Counted from the first letter of the stretch, positions 49,576 to 61,432 are shown. The stretch is 64,000 bases of DNA from Rhytidiadelphus loreus (GCA_947034895.1 OX344763.1:63631093-63695092), one strand, 5' to 3'. Notes: generated by a model not told the origin, from the letters alone. Made by a program: numbers and translations.

Positions 49576-49888
49576 AACCGTTGGGGCTTTAGAAATGTTT
49601 TAGTTTTTGCTGCTCAACGGTCATGAGGAATGGGCTTGATCTGAATTCTATAAGTTCTTAGAATTTCAGACTAACAAGCACTCTTGAGAAACTAAACGCT
49701 AAGATTTCCAAGGGCTAGGAGCTGCAATTTATTTTGTGTCCCTTGCTTGGTAATGCATAGTTCAGTGGACAGGGGGGCTTTGGTTTCCAAGGCTTCATTC
49801 ACACATTGTTTCTAATATTTTTTACAAATCTTATCCAACGGTTACATTTTTAATTTGAATCCAATTTACGGAATCGGAGGTGATCACT

Positions 49889-52800
49889 ATGAGCAAGGAT
49901 TGGTCTTCTTGGTATGGCTTCCCGAAGGTTGGTAAAGTGCAATGCCGGTTTTGCAACTTGTTGTTTGTCAAGAAAGTAAGCCGGATGTTTAGCCATTTAG
50001 GATACCAAGGCACATTGGGGTCTTGTGACAAAGGAATTAGCCTTTGCGCAAAAATGACATCTCAAGTTCGAGCTTTATTTTTGGGTTGCCAAGGGGTGAT
50101 CCCACAAAGATCGTCTCTTAACAATGTGGATGGCAGTGGCACACCTATGGCTATGCGGGAATGCGATAATTCAAATGGAAGAAACATGGCACGGTCTACA
50201 CATTCCGACTCATGCACTGCACCGGAAGATTTGGATCCATTGTCTTCTGAAGTGAACCTAAGTACACAAAGATCAAGTGAACGTGGTACTCCGCGGGGAT
50301 CAAGCACTAGGCCTCTGATTAGTCAGAAGCAAAGTAGTCTGGTGAATGGATTTGAAGAAGCAAATAAACACAAGTTGAATGCGATGTCGGCCAATTTCTT
50401 TTATGCTGCAAACATACCATTTGCTGTTGCCAGAAACCCAGCATTCAAAGAAGCGGTGAAGAGAACAGCCAAGTTTCAACGGCCTTATATCCCACCGTCA
50501 TATCACGACTTACGCCATAAATTGCTTGACCAAGCGAAGGCAGACATTGAGGTCAATCTCCAAAAGCGGACCGAACACAGCATTAGGAAGTTTGGAGCAA
50601 CATTGTCTATTGATGGATGGACGTTGGTTACGAATCGGCCGTTGATAAATGCCATGCTCGTGTCTTCAGCGGGTGAGCAATTTTTGGAATCGGTGGATAT
50701 GACAGGGCACGAAAAAAATGCAACATACTTGGCTGGCATACTTGAGAGATTCATAGAACAAGTAGGCCCCAACAATGTGGTGCAAGTGAGTACAGATAAT
50801 GCGTCAGTGAACCCTGCAGCATGAAATTTGATATCTAGTAAATATCCCCACATTTTTTTTCAAGGTTGTATGGTGCACGCCCTCAATTTGTTGCTGAAAG
50901 ATTGGGGGAATGAACAATGGATTGAAGAGGTCGTGGAAAATGCCCGTATCGTGGTGAAATTCTTCAAGAAGCGGCACATACCACTTGCAATATTTCGAAA
51001 GTACTCACCGGAGTATAATTTGTTGATGGTAGTGGAAACAAGGTTTGCCTCTAATTACAACATGATTGGGCGCATGTTGAAGGTCAATGGAAAGTTGCAA
51101 CAAACGGTGACGGACTCGCAATGGAATGAATACGCAAGGAAGTTTGGGCGGAACTCCAAATCCCGCAATGAATGTCGGATGGTGAAGAAGATAATTTTGA
51201 GCGAGCATTTTTGGCGCCGTTGTCAAAATTTCAAGGACTTGTCAGCTCTATTTGTAAATGGTCTACGTGACTTGGATGCAAAGAGGCCATGCATGGACAA
51301 GGTGTTGCATATTATGAAGAAATTAGAGAAACATGTCCTCTCTTTAGATAAACTGCCTTTTCGTTTATCCTCAGACCTTGCCATTCCACTAGTGCAACCG
51401 TATTATGCCCGACGGGAATTGGTGGAGACCGATCTACATTATGCAGGAGCTTTGTTGAATCCCTACCTTCTTGAAGATCAAGAGCTAGCCGACGACCAAG
51501 ATGCAATGGATGCATGCAAGCGTGTTCTAATGAAAATTTGCAAACAAGGGGAGTACGCCTCGGTCGTGAAAGAATTTGTAGCCTTCCGCCACAGGGAACC
51601 TCCATTTTACAACATGTTGAACCCGGACGAGCAATAATTGTCAACGCACGCTTGGTGGGATTTTGAAGGTGCGTGTGGGAAGCTCATTGCTCCAATTGCT
51701 AAGAGGATTTTGGCCCAACCGGTATCTTCGTCTTCATGTGAATGAAATTAGAGTAGCTATTCATTTGTTCACAACAAATTTCAAAACAAGTTGAAGCCAC
51801 AGAGGGCCCAAGATTTGGTGTATGTGTACACCAATTCCAAAGTCCTTTTTGCATCAAAGGAAAATGATGAGAAGAAGTGGTATACCGAGAATGTGGAGTC
51901 GTTAATTAGATTCTATGTCGAAGGACGAGCGTGATGAAGATGGTGAAGATGGTGATCCTCTATTCGATGACGAATGCTATGAACGATGACATCACTAATT
52001 TGGACGATGAGCCGCTCCGGAGCCCAAATCGGAACAATGAAGACGGGGATAGAAATGCGGAAGACATTTACAACTTTCCATTGGATGAGGACAATTGTAA
52101 TTATGATGAAGGTGGCCCTTCTATAGCTAAATTTGTAGATGGAACCGGGTTGTTGACTAGTGAAAGGACTCTAGCAAATACGGAGGACACTCATGCACAA
52201 ATAGTGGAGGAAAATGAGGCAATGTTTGTCAATGATTGCATCCCCCAAATAGATGAAGTGATTCCAATTCTCGAGAGTCTACCCATGACAATGGCACTTG
52301 TAGAAGAAAATCTTGAAGTCAATGACATGGGAGAGTGTGGGGTGAAGTCTAACATGAATGTGGATAGTACAAGTGTTGAATGTGTGGAAGTACCATCGAA
52401 TGTAGATGCACGTGTGACGGAGTTTGGTCGCCCAATGTTAGTTCACAACGTCGAAGCCTAGAAGCAGATTGTGCAAGATCTCCAATTACGACTACGTAGC
52501 GATTGTCCATCAACACTACATACAAGAGGTAGTACAACTTTAAATGGTCCCGAAAGCTCAAGATTCAGGAAACAAGTTGAACAACATTTGAGCAATCTGA
52601 CCGGAATGCACCTTCGTGTCAATCCAGATCCATTCAATTTTTCATGTAGCGATGATGAGAAGGACGAGACATTGGCATCAATATTTGGTCAACGTTCTGG
52701 CCAAACAAAACGTGACTCATTCAAATCGTCTGATGGAACATTGCAGCAGGTGAATGGAGCAAAGATACCCAATCAAGGAGGATCGCAAGCAAGATCACCA

Positions 52801-53178
52801 ATGGTGAAAGAGTCCCACAAAGCTCGAAATAAAAGATTAATGGAGGCTTTTGCAATCTCCCCATCAAAGAGACCAAGTCTTGGTAAAACCCCTCTTGATG
52901 TATGTCAACCAATTTTAGCGAGGAAATTAAAACCGATTCATGGCCTTAAAGAAGGCATAGGAAAGTCTATACTAAGAGCCAAATTGGAGCAGAGGAAGGG
53001 CCAACCAACGAGGTCAGTCGCATCCAAGCAAGTACAAGAAGAAGGAGGGGCAATTGTACAATCTTTATCAGAGGATATGGAAAAGTCAGACAACGATGAA
53101 GATGAAGATTCTGAATGGGATACTAGAAGTCATAGTAGCGGGGCAGAGGTGAAAGGAGATAGTGATTACCAGCCTTAG
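49889..53178 (+). pseudogene. hAT-family transposase, copy 2, interrupted
   Basis: ATG at 49889 (MSKDWSSWYGFPKVGKVQCR) starts a BED-like finger (CRFC...HLGYQ). The DUF659-type region (LSIDGWTLVTNRPLIN; VVQVSTDNASVNP) is broken by TGA at 50822, then resumes as GCMVHALNLLLKDWG. A TAA at 51635 and, within the dimerisation motif, TGA at 51743 and TAG at 51749 fall where copy 1 has Arg and Trp (ERNWS-type motif). The hAT C-terminal region continues (YSFVHNK, DLVYVYTNSK). After a frameshift near 51905 an acidic tail runs to 53178, with one stop at about 52459. Same gene order and orientation as copy 1. Confidence 0.85.
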
Positions 53179-53198
53179 GGATGAAAGGGATGTATAAT

Positions 53199-53507
53199 CA
53201 CTAGAAGAAATCCAGAAGAAACTATGTTTTACTTCACAGAAACTGCGTTGTACTCAACAAAAAAGTATCATCTAGATTTTGTTGAGGTCTCCCTTTGTAA
53301 CACAAAATTTTGCACTCTAATACAAAATTCTGCGTTTTACTTGTCAAAAATCTGCATTTTACTTGTCAAATTTTGTGTTGAACCGTTGGAACGCAAAATT
53401 TTGCATTACAAAGGGAGAACTCAACAAAATCTAGATGATACTTTTCTGCTGAGTACAACACGGTTTTTGTGAAGTAAAACACAGTTTCTTCTAGTTTTCT
53501 TCTAGTG
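53199..53507. mobile_element. CACTA-type miniature element a, TSD AAT
   Basis: Begins CACTAGAAGAAA, ends TTTTCTTCTAGTG, foldback interior with CAAAATCTAGATGATACTTT-type arms. Flanked by AAT on both sides, the 3-bp duplication expected of CACTA elements. Confidence 0.9.
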
Positions 53508-53761
53508 AATTCATTATTCAAGTGTTCATGATGAATTGGTACATGGAAGCATGTAACGGCAATTTATTATTTGAACCTATCATTGTAATGCACATGAACT
53601 TAATGATGTTCAAAGTATCATCAAGGTTTTTTTGTTTTTCAATAGTCAATCACTATTGACTGAAATTACATTGAGTGCATCATTTTCTGCATCAAGTATT
53701 ACCTACAAAAATGTAATAGAATAATGCATCAAATTTGGCTTCATATATTGTTTTTTTATAG

Positions 53762-54600
53762 ATGTCCGCCCGTCCGTGCCGTCCACGCCTTTCGTCCGCC
53801 GACCGCCCGTCCGCATCGTCCGAACGGCTGACGGATGCCATCCACATCGTCCGCGCGTCCCGAAAATCTGGACGTCTAGACGTCCGAAAAATGGACGTGA
53901 TTTTGCCCCGGACATTGAAATTCGTCAGCCCTACCGCCTGTCCAGTTATCCGTCTAGATGCCTGTCCACCTGCCCGTCCAGTTTTCCGTCCACATACCTG
54001 TCCATCCTGCCCTTCCGAATACCCGTCCACACAACCGCCCACCCTCCAGTCCACATGCCCGTCCACCCTCCCGTCCACATGGTCGTCCAGTTTTCCGTCC
54101 ACATACCCGTCCATCCCGCCCGTTCAGATACCCATCCATCACGCCCGTTCAGATACCCGTCCAGATATCCGTCCAGTTTTCCGTCCACATACCCGTCCAT
54201 CCCGCCCGTTCAGATACCCGTCCATCACGCCCGTTCAGATACCCATCCATCACGCCCGTTCAGATACCCGTCCAGATATCCGTCCAGTTTTCCGTCCACA
54301 TACCCGTCCATCCCGCCCGTTCAGATACCCGTCCATCCCGCCCGTTCAGATACCCGTCCATCACGCCTGTCCAGATATCCGTCCATCATGCCCGTCCAGA
54401 TACCCGTCCATCACGCCCGTTCCGTGTCCGTCGACAAAAGCTCGCCCGTCCAATGCGTCCGTCCAACGCGCCCGTCGACGAAGAACGTCCATCCATTTCC
54501 GTAGTTTTCATCCTCTGTCAACGGTTCTCGTCCAGATTTTATCCTGATGGACGCCGGGGTTGAATCCTGATGCCTGTCCGGACATCCTGACGGACGGACA
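53762..54600. repeat. GC-rich CCGTCCA array downstream of hAT copy 2
   Basis: Units of about 25 bp (ACCCGTCCATCACGCCCGTT plus CAGAT) with a higher-order repeat of 111 bp (CAGTTTTCCGTCC at 54174 and 54285). Long frames on both strands are repeat artefacts. C-rich orientation as at 49316, inverted relative to 43540 and 45230. Confidence 0.85.
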
Positions 54601-54623
54601 AGACGTGACGGGGACAACCTTGG

Positions 54624-54809
54624 TTGATACTTTTGTTGATTGCAACCACTAGAAGAAAATTGCGTTGGAATTGTCAAAAACTACGTTGGAACCCACATGG
54701 TTTTGTGGGTTCTAATGAAGTTTTCTTCTAGTGAACACAGTTTTCATAAATTCGCGTTGATTGCAACACGAATTTTTGAAAACTGCGTTGTAATCAACAA
54801 AAGTATCAA
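54624..54809. mobile_element. Foldback element interrupted by a CACTA miniature element
   Basis: TTGATACTTTTGTTGATTGC at 54624 pairs with GCAATCAACAAAAGTATCAA-like sequence ending at 54809. The left arm is split by the miniature element at 54647-54733. Confidence 0.65.
54647..54733. mobile_element. CACTA-type miniature element b, TSD AAC
   Basis: 87 bp, CACTAGAAGAAAATTGCG to TTTTCTTCTAGTG, flanked by AAC on both sides. Confidence 0.9.
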
Positions 54810-54941
54810 TTAGCTTTTGTTGACTATGATACTATTTTCTACTAATGTCTTGACTAGGACAATTGCTTCGCATTACCCAACTAAAAGCAGACAATTATCT
54901 TCGGCGGAAGAGCACGACGTCAAGAAGAAGTGCAAGCCAAT

Positions 54942-55557
54942 CACTAGAAGAAAACTAGAAGAAACTATCATTAGAGGAGATTTCAGCCCCCTGGAGGGCT
55001 GTGAGTTCCCAGACTGCGGGAACTGGTTCGCAGGGGGCCGTAGCAGCTTGCAGACGTGGAATGGCGACTTCCACGTCGGAAAAAAATAATTTCTTTTTTC
55101 AAAAAAAAAAACGAAATTTTTTTTTCTGTTTTTTTTTGCATTTCAAGAGTAAATTTTTTTTTTTTTTTTTTTGAAATTTTTTTATCGGGAACAGCCGTTC
55201 CCCGAAAACTGCAGGGGGACAGTTCCCTACAGCTGCTTGAAACGGCCCTCCAAGGGGCCGAAAACTCCTCTAATGGTTTTACTTCACAAAAATTGCATTG
55301 TACTCAACAGAAAAGTATCATCTAGATTTTGTTGAGTTTTCCCTTTGTAATGCAAAATTCTGCTTTCCAACAATTCAACACAGAATTTGACAACTAAAAT
55401 CCAGATTTTTGACAAGTAAAACACCTTATTTTGTATTAGAATGCAAAATTTTGTGTTACAAAGGGAGACCTCAACAAAATCCAGATGATACTTTTTTGTT
55501 GAGTACAACACAGTTTCTGTAAAGTAAAACGCAATTTTTTCTAGTTTTCTTCTAGTG
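54942..55557. mobile_element. CACTA-type miniature element c with a nested insertion
   Basis: CACTAGAAGAAAACTAGAAG to TTTTCTTCTAGTG, interior closely related to element a. It is split at 54969-55275 by a second inverted-repeat element. The flanks AAT and ATA do not match exactly. Confidence 0.8.
54969..55275. mobile_element. Nested inverted-repeat element CATTAGAGGAG...CTCCTCTAATG
   Basis: The 11-bp ends are perfect inverted repeats and the interior folds on itself around poly-A/poly-T. Removing it restores the continuity seen in element a (AAACTAT followed by GTTTTACTTCACA). The target duplication is unclear. Confidence 0.75.
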
Positions 55558-55919
55558 ATAGAAATGCAAATACCCTACACTAGTGGACTTGCATGACCGG
55601 TGGGTGTCGGAATCCATAATAGGTTAGTACGGACCTTAATAGACTAAGAAAAATTAAAATAGATCAAAATTGAAAAAAATTAGTTTAGGCATAGACTAGC
55701 GGAAACAAATAAATACTTAGAATTAGTTTAGACTTCGTTTCGGAACCAGTACGGAAGCATGACGGAACTTGACATCCGGGTGGACGGATTCAGGAGCCGG
55801 AACACAGGAACCCGGAACGCAGGCATTAAATTCAGTAGCTTGCGGCGGTAGACTAGGGATACGTTACGGCATTCCGTAGCCTGCGTTCCCGTTACAGTGA
55901 ATGTTGGGCGCAGGATTTC

Positions 55920-55927
55920 TATATAAA
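55920..55927 (+). promoter_or_regulatory. TATA box of element copy 3
   Basis: TATATAAA lies 107 bp upstream of the ATG at 56034; the spacing allows a transcription start near 55950 and a short leader. Confidence 0.6.
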
Positions 55928-56033
55928 CCTAGTTCCTCCTCATTTCTCGCCCTCTTTCAATTGCTCCGCATCTGGCTGATAGTGAGAGAAAGTGTGGTGA
56001 GTTAGGGTTACCGCGATAGGAGAGGTGAGACGG

Positions 56034-57920
56034 ATGGCAGGGGTTAGTACTTGGTATACAGTACCGGCCCGGAAGATTAGTCCGGTATATCCGGAAGATC
56101 CGCTGCACCTGCGGCATTTAGAGGACGATTTGGTTGTGCTAGGTTGTGCAGGTCTGCTGAAGAAACCCTGGAACGTCCAGAGTGACCAGGTGCTCCGGGA
56201 GTTGGCGGCAAGTGCTCTGAACCAGTACGACCAGACCGTACGTGGGCATCCGGACCAGTGGACGGAGGAGTTGTGGGCGGAAGTGTACGGGTTCTCCCAA
56301 ACCGGAAGCGGATTCACTGCCCGGACGGACCAGTACCACCAGCACAAGTTCGTGAACCCACCACACGCGAAGGAGGGCTACGCGATCAAGGACTGCCGGG
56401 ACGAGAGGCACAGGCGACTACTGCAGTTCTTGCTTCCGATTCTGTACCCGGACAAGAGTTCCCGGGTTACGGTAACCATGGCCAACACGATCTTCGGGGC
56501 GTTTCAGGATCGGGTCGTGAACTGGGGCCGGATCGTGGCGAGCGTGGTGGGGCGCTGCACCGGAAACTTGGCGAAAAATAAGCCGAACCCGCTCAGCACG
56601 TACCTGCTCCACCTGTACCAGCACCGGGAACTCTTGACGGAAGACGAGGCGACGGATTACGAGACCGGGCTCATCATGCTCCAATGCCACTGCTCTGACG
56701 ACGAGGAGCAGGAAACGCAGGAGTCTGAGGATGAGGAAGAAGAAGCCAAGCCGGATGTCAAGCCGGAGATCAAGGAAGAGAAACCGGAACCGGAACCGAA
56801 GCAGAGGGAGAAGGAGGAACGGGAGCAGGCGTCGGGAAGCAAAAGACGGAAGTCTACACTTCCGGCTTCCAGAGGTAAATTCCCGGGTCCCCTTCTCATC
56901 CAGGATAAACAGGAGTGGGAAGGACCCCGCTTCTTCGAGTGTGGAGAAGACTGGATCCGGACCGCGAAGGATTACCACGACAGGCTCACGGAGATCGTAC
57001 TCCGGTCCGCGGAAGTGGTGAAGTGCGAACCGGAGAACCTGGTGGACGCGTTGAAGGCGTTACCGGCCGAGTCGGAATGGAACGAGATGAGGACGGAAAT
57101 CCGGAACCTGAAGACGGAACAGGACGCGCTCAAGGGGAAGCTGATCTGGACGGAGGAAGAGCTGCACCAGTCTCAAGGGGCGACGCAGAAGGCGTACCAA
57201 GCGTTCCAGACCTTCCAGAAATGGATGGTCAGTCCGGCGGATCTCTACCACAAGGCGGCGCTGTATGATGAGATACAGAAGATGTCCGCGGCCCTCACCA
57301 ACACGAAGATAGTCCGGGTGATGGTGGAGATGTCCGGAAGGATGGAGGCATCGTTGAAGGAGTTCCGGTCCATGATGACGAACATGGATCCGAACAAGCC
57401 ACTCGACTTCGGGGGATTTCCGGAAGTTCCGGATGTCATTGCAACTCCGGCAACGCAACCTCCCATCTCGCCCATCAAACGGACAGGTCAGTTTGGGTCA
57501 CTGATAAACATCGTCACTCAAGGGGGGCACTCTTCCGGATTTCTGGGACAGGATATGCCGGTCCGGAGCAGTTTGGATGCCCGGATCGACCTTGTCCAGA
57601 ATCCGGCACAGACGCATCCGGAGTAGTTCGAGGATATCGAACCACCTCTACCGATGCCCTTACCTACACCGGATCCCATCGAGATATCGGAGGAGGCGGA
57701 AGCAGAGGAACCGGAAGCAGAAGTGGTGGAAGATCCGAAGTCGTTGGAGAAGGCGGACCGGTCTCTCGTCCATACGGACGAGACGGATTCTGACAGTCCT
57801 CCGGTCCGGAAGACGTCGATCATCACCCGGGCGTCCCTCCGTACACCCCAAGGCAAGACCAGCACTTGGGGGCAGTTAGGGTTTGACAGTAGTTCGAAGA
57901 AACAGCGGAAGGGAAAGTAG
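56034..57920 (+). pseudogene. Coiled-coil protein of the 3.4-kb element, copy 3, one TAG
   Basis: ATG at 56034 (MAGVSTWYTVPARKISPVYP) opens 628 codons, broken only by TAG at 57624. Residues about 30-210 form the conserved N-terminal region (LGCAGLLKKPW; YDQTVRGHPDQWTEELWAEV; VTVTMANTIFGAFQ; PLSTYLLHLYQH). Then come an acidic stretch, a basic patch (GSKRRKS), FFECGEDWIRTAKDYHDR, a coiled coil (NLKTEQDALKGKLIWTEEEL) and a Pro/Glu-rich tail ending KKQRKGK. Codon use is GC-rich with many CCG and CGG codons, unlike the AT-rich neighbours. Copy 2 has CAG where this copy has its stop, so the single break is recent. No enzymatic motif recognised; a DNA-binding or structural role is possible. Confidence 0.75.
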
Positions 57921-59131
57921 ATAGCTAGATTCATAGTGTTTTTAGTTATCTTTTTGTTAGACAGAGTTCCGGGTCTTAGTGAGAACCCGGATTCCGGATT
58001 TTCAGGGGTAAGTTTCAGTTAACTTATCCACCCGGACTTTTAGGGCAGTTTAGGATGGTGTTTAGTGGCACTTTCCGTGGGTTTTACGGCATGTTGTTTT
58101 GCTTATAAAAGGAAGGGACCGCTTGTGGTCTTGAATTCCTTTTCTTGCTATTCCTTATTTTGAGCAGTAAATATATGTGTGCATTTTTTTATTGTCTTTT
58201 TACTCATTGCCTTAGTTTTCTTTGTGGGTCCTTGGTTTCCTGTTCTTTGGAAGTTTGAAGGTTGCTTGGGCACTTGCTTGAAGGTTTTGGCTACAGAGTA
58301 GAGAGGTGGTAAGGAGGAGTCCGGATTCAAGGTTTCCCGGGTCTGTGAACTGTGTGTTGTCCAGGGAAGCAGTTCTAGCGTGTGTAGGAAGTTGTGCGGA
58401 GTCCGGCGTTGGTGGTGTGGGTGCGAGTCCGGAAGGCCAGGGAGGGTTCCGTGCGGAGATAAGCAACCGTCTGTGGAAAACCCCCACTCACCCGGAAAGT
58501 TCTGTCCGTCTGCAAAACACAAGTTGAAGTGCTAGTACCGGACCCTGTCTCAGTTTCCGGGTAAGTCTTGTATTTGTCGTTGTAGCAAGGGGAGTCGGGT
58601 TGTATTCTGAGTGACCTGCTTCTGGAGAAATCCGAAGTTGTGAGGGTCAGCCAGTTTGTTCCTTGTTTGTGACGGAAAGATCTTTGGGTACGTGTCATTA
58701 GGAAGTTAGAGTTAGTGAAATACAAGGAGTGGTGTTGTCCTTACCCCTCCGGAAAAGTCAGTGAGGACCCTCTGAAGGTAAAACAGAGGTATCGAAAACC
58801 GTGTGTTAAAGCTACGGATCTGGTGTTTGTGATAATCCGGATCCGGTAGAGAGTCCGGATAGAGATAGAATCCGGTTGGGGAGTGAAAATTGAAGTAGTT
58901 ACAATAAACCGGATTAGACGGAATTTAGAACATCCTCTGGGGTTCCCTGGGACGATATTCTGTGTCATCTTGCCACATTTTTGTGGTTAAGAGCGCTTGC
59001 TACAGTATTACGCGTACGACAGTGGGCCTATGACTGTGCATGCTTTGGGAGTGCGGGCTATGGCGTAGTAATTGAATTTATTGAAATGCCAGCATTGCAC
59101 CCTACGAATTCGTGCATAGAACACTTTCTAA

Positions 59132-59373
59132 CACTAGAAGAAAATTGCGTTGGAACCCACACAACCATGTGGAATTGGTTTTGTTGAGTTCCTCGTTTCC
59201 AATGCTGATTTTTGCATTAGAATGTGTTAGAATGCATTAGAATGTGGTGCATTCCAATACATTCCAATGCAAAAATTAGCACTGGAAACGAGGAACTCAA
59301 CAAAACCAATCCCACATGGTTGTGTGGGTTCCAACGTAGTTTTTGACAATTCCAACGCAATTTTCTTCTAGTG
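59132..59373. mobile_element. CACTA-type miniature element d, TSD TAA
   Basis: CACTAGAAGAAAATTGCG to TTTTCTTCTAGTG, flanked by TAA on both sides. Near-perfect foldback with ATTGGTTTTGTTGAGTTCCT arms; shares its end sequence with element b. Confidence 0.9.
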
Positions 59374-60069
59374 TAATGACTAATGCATAGTTACGATACA
59401 ATTAACAGTAAAAAAACAATGAGATTTGTGTGTTAGGGTTATTGAATTTTACATACCCTACTTGCAAGTTTGGTAGCGTAGGGAATCCTGTTGGAAAACA
59501 ACGGAGCGTCTCGTGGAATAGGAAGCTGCATTTCTTGTCGTCGATCCAAAATCCCACAAAAAGATGTGTCGGTCGGCATTGGAGCCACAGTACATGTAAA
59601 CAACACAATTTTCTACACGAAGTTGTCAAATACACGTACCGTAGCATCCGTGACGCACATATCTAGTGACGTCGTCTGAGGTAAACCACACTCAAAGCGG
59701 CCTACTGTATTTTCGTCATGCATTGCTAAATTCACTACCATTGCGAATTGCCAACAATCGTATGTGCAGAGGTAGCTGACCCAAGCTAGTCTTGCATTGT
59801 GAACCCAAAAACGTGCGGGCTACCTTCTTACATGACTACTCTTAGTGCTACACATGTGGTAATTATAGGAATAGTGCGTTGAGGGACAATATAGTAGTCG
59901 AGGCCGTTCAAGGTTGCGTTGCAGGGGACGTCCAAGTGAATGTCTTAGCGGTGCTTCTGGCGTCTTCATGTTTGTAACTAGATCGTCGTAGACAACAATG
60001 ACGATGTTCAATGGAGCTTTGGTGCATGTCAATGCCTATATATTGTGTTTGAAACAGGAGACCATGCAG
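59374..60069. other. No gene assigned
   Basis: Short frames on both strands (59430-59666 plus, 59402-59647 minus) show no domain that I recognise. It may be decayed CACTA transposon sequence. Confidence 0.4.
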
Positions 60070-60378
60070 CACTAGAAGAAAATTAGAAGAAACTGCGTTT
60101 TACTTCACAGAAATTGCATTGTATTCAACAGAAAAGTATCATCCGGATTTTGTTGAGGTCTCCCTTCATAATACAAAATTTTGCATTCTAATACAAAATT
60201 CTTCATTTTACTTGTCAAAAATCTGTATTTAACTTGTCAAATTCTGTGTTGAACCATTAGAACGCAGAATATTGCATTACAAAGGGAGAACTCAACAAAA
60301 TCCAGATGATACTTTTTTGTTGAGTACAATGCAGTTTCTATGAAGTAAAACTTATTTTCTTCTGGTTTTCTTCTAGTA
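60070..60378. mobile_element. CACTA-type miniature element e
   Basis: CACTAGAAGAAAATTAGAAG to TTTTCTTCTAGTA; interior closely matches elements a and c. The last base is altered and no matching duplication is seen. Confidence 0.8.
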
Positions 60379-60559
60379 TTTCAAATTGAGCAATACAAAT
60401 TGGTCAACTTGGCTAATACTCATTTTGATTTACAACTTCGAGTCACGGTTCGTTACAAAGAAGTTTTTCATTTCCTTATGCATTCTCATCTCTGGGAAGC
60501 ATTCTCCGACATCAAAGAACATTGGTGTTTATCTACAACCATTGCTGAACAAGTTGAAT

Positions 60560-60746
60560 CACTAGAAGAAAACTATGTCGTAGTCAACAAAACCACATCA
60601 GGTTGGTTTTGTTGACTGCATTGTTGAAAACTTAGTGAAAACGCAGAAAAACGCAGATTTTGTGTTTTCACTATGTTTTCAACAACGCAGTCAACAAAAC
60701 CAATTTGATGTGGTTTTGTTGATTGCGACGTAGTTCTCTTTTAGTG
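60560..60746. mobile_element. CACTA-type miniature element f, TSD AAT
   Basis: CACTAGAAGAAAACTATG to CTCTTTTAGTG, flanked by AAT on both sides; arms contain GTCAACAAAACCA. Confidence 0.85.
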
Positions 60747-61265
60747 AATGAATTGTGAGATGGAGTACTAGCACTGGATTTCACACAAGCAGAGGGTTCT
60801 TGATGTTTTGTACTATGTGTAGTGCTAATGTGGACAATTTCAAATTTCTCTGCATACGGATTCATAGCGGGCGTATGTTGTAAAGGATACAAGGGTTGTG
60901 TGTCTTGCGAACCTCAAACAGAGTCACAAATGATCAAAACCGGTGATGTTCTAGCAAATGGCCACAGTCGAGGTTCAAAGCTTATATACGGTGGTATGCA
61001 ACGATACTTACCACGACATCATCCGTACCATCCGTACCATCGGAACAATGGCAAAGTGGAACATCAATGTGAACCTCCTATCATGTCAAGCTTGGATGTG
61101 ATGAGGTATGTTGCATAGAGACAATCGTACCTTGACCTCGGTGGGAAGGAGAATGCGAAAGATGATCTGGTGCATTACACAGGTGTGAAATTACTACCGG
61201 CATTATTTCAGCTATTTTATTGGCAGGTATGTATTATTGAAGCATTTTGGAAGTTTAAGTGAAAT

Positions 61266-61432
61266 CACTAGAAGAAAATTGTGTTAAAATCCCTGAAAAC
61301 ACGTCACCTTGTTTTTGTTGAGATCCTGTTTTTTTTGTGTGTTTTTTGCATTTTGACTACGTTTTGAAACGGAAACTCGACAAAAACAAGGTGACATGTT
61401 TTCAAGGATTGTAACACGGTTTTCTTCTAGTG
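61266..61432. mobile_element. CACTA-type miniature element g, TSD AAT
   Basis: CACTAGAAGAAAATTGTG to TTTTCTTCTAGTG, flanked by AAT on both sides; arms contain AAAACACGTCACCTTG. Confidence 0.9.

Larger units (their letters stand above)
55605..59021 (+). mobile_element. 3.4-kb TGTCG...CGACA element, complete copy 3
   Basis: Starts TGTCGGAATCC, ends CGCGTACGACA, flanked by GTGGG at 55600-55604 and 59022-59026. Length 3417 bp. A TATA box, one long frame and about 1.1 kb of 3' sequence follow in order. There are no long direct terminal repeats and no recognised reverse transcriptase, integrase or DDE motif. TG...CA ends with a 5-bp duplication resemble products of retroviral-type integrases. TGTNR ends are also described for Ginger-type DNA transposons. 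It is probably mobilised by an enzyme encoded elsewhere. Confidence 0.8.

Noticed and set aside
49304..49592. Open frames with 14-residue repeats
   Set aside because: The 42-bp unit is a multiple of three, so any frame stays open.
53762..54563. Overlapping Pro/Ser/Arg-rich frames of 140-260 codons on both strands
   Set aside because: All cross the CCGTCCA tandem array and read its repeat in several frames at once.
56731..57268. Plus-strand frames at 56731-57021 and 56915-57268, and minus-strand frames in 56139-57478
   Set aside because: Shadows of the 56034-57920 gene; only that frame is conserved with the other two copies.
59430..59666. Possible small gene on either strand
   Set aside because: Both strands are open over the same stretch, no domain is recognisable, and it lies in decayed transposon DNA.
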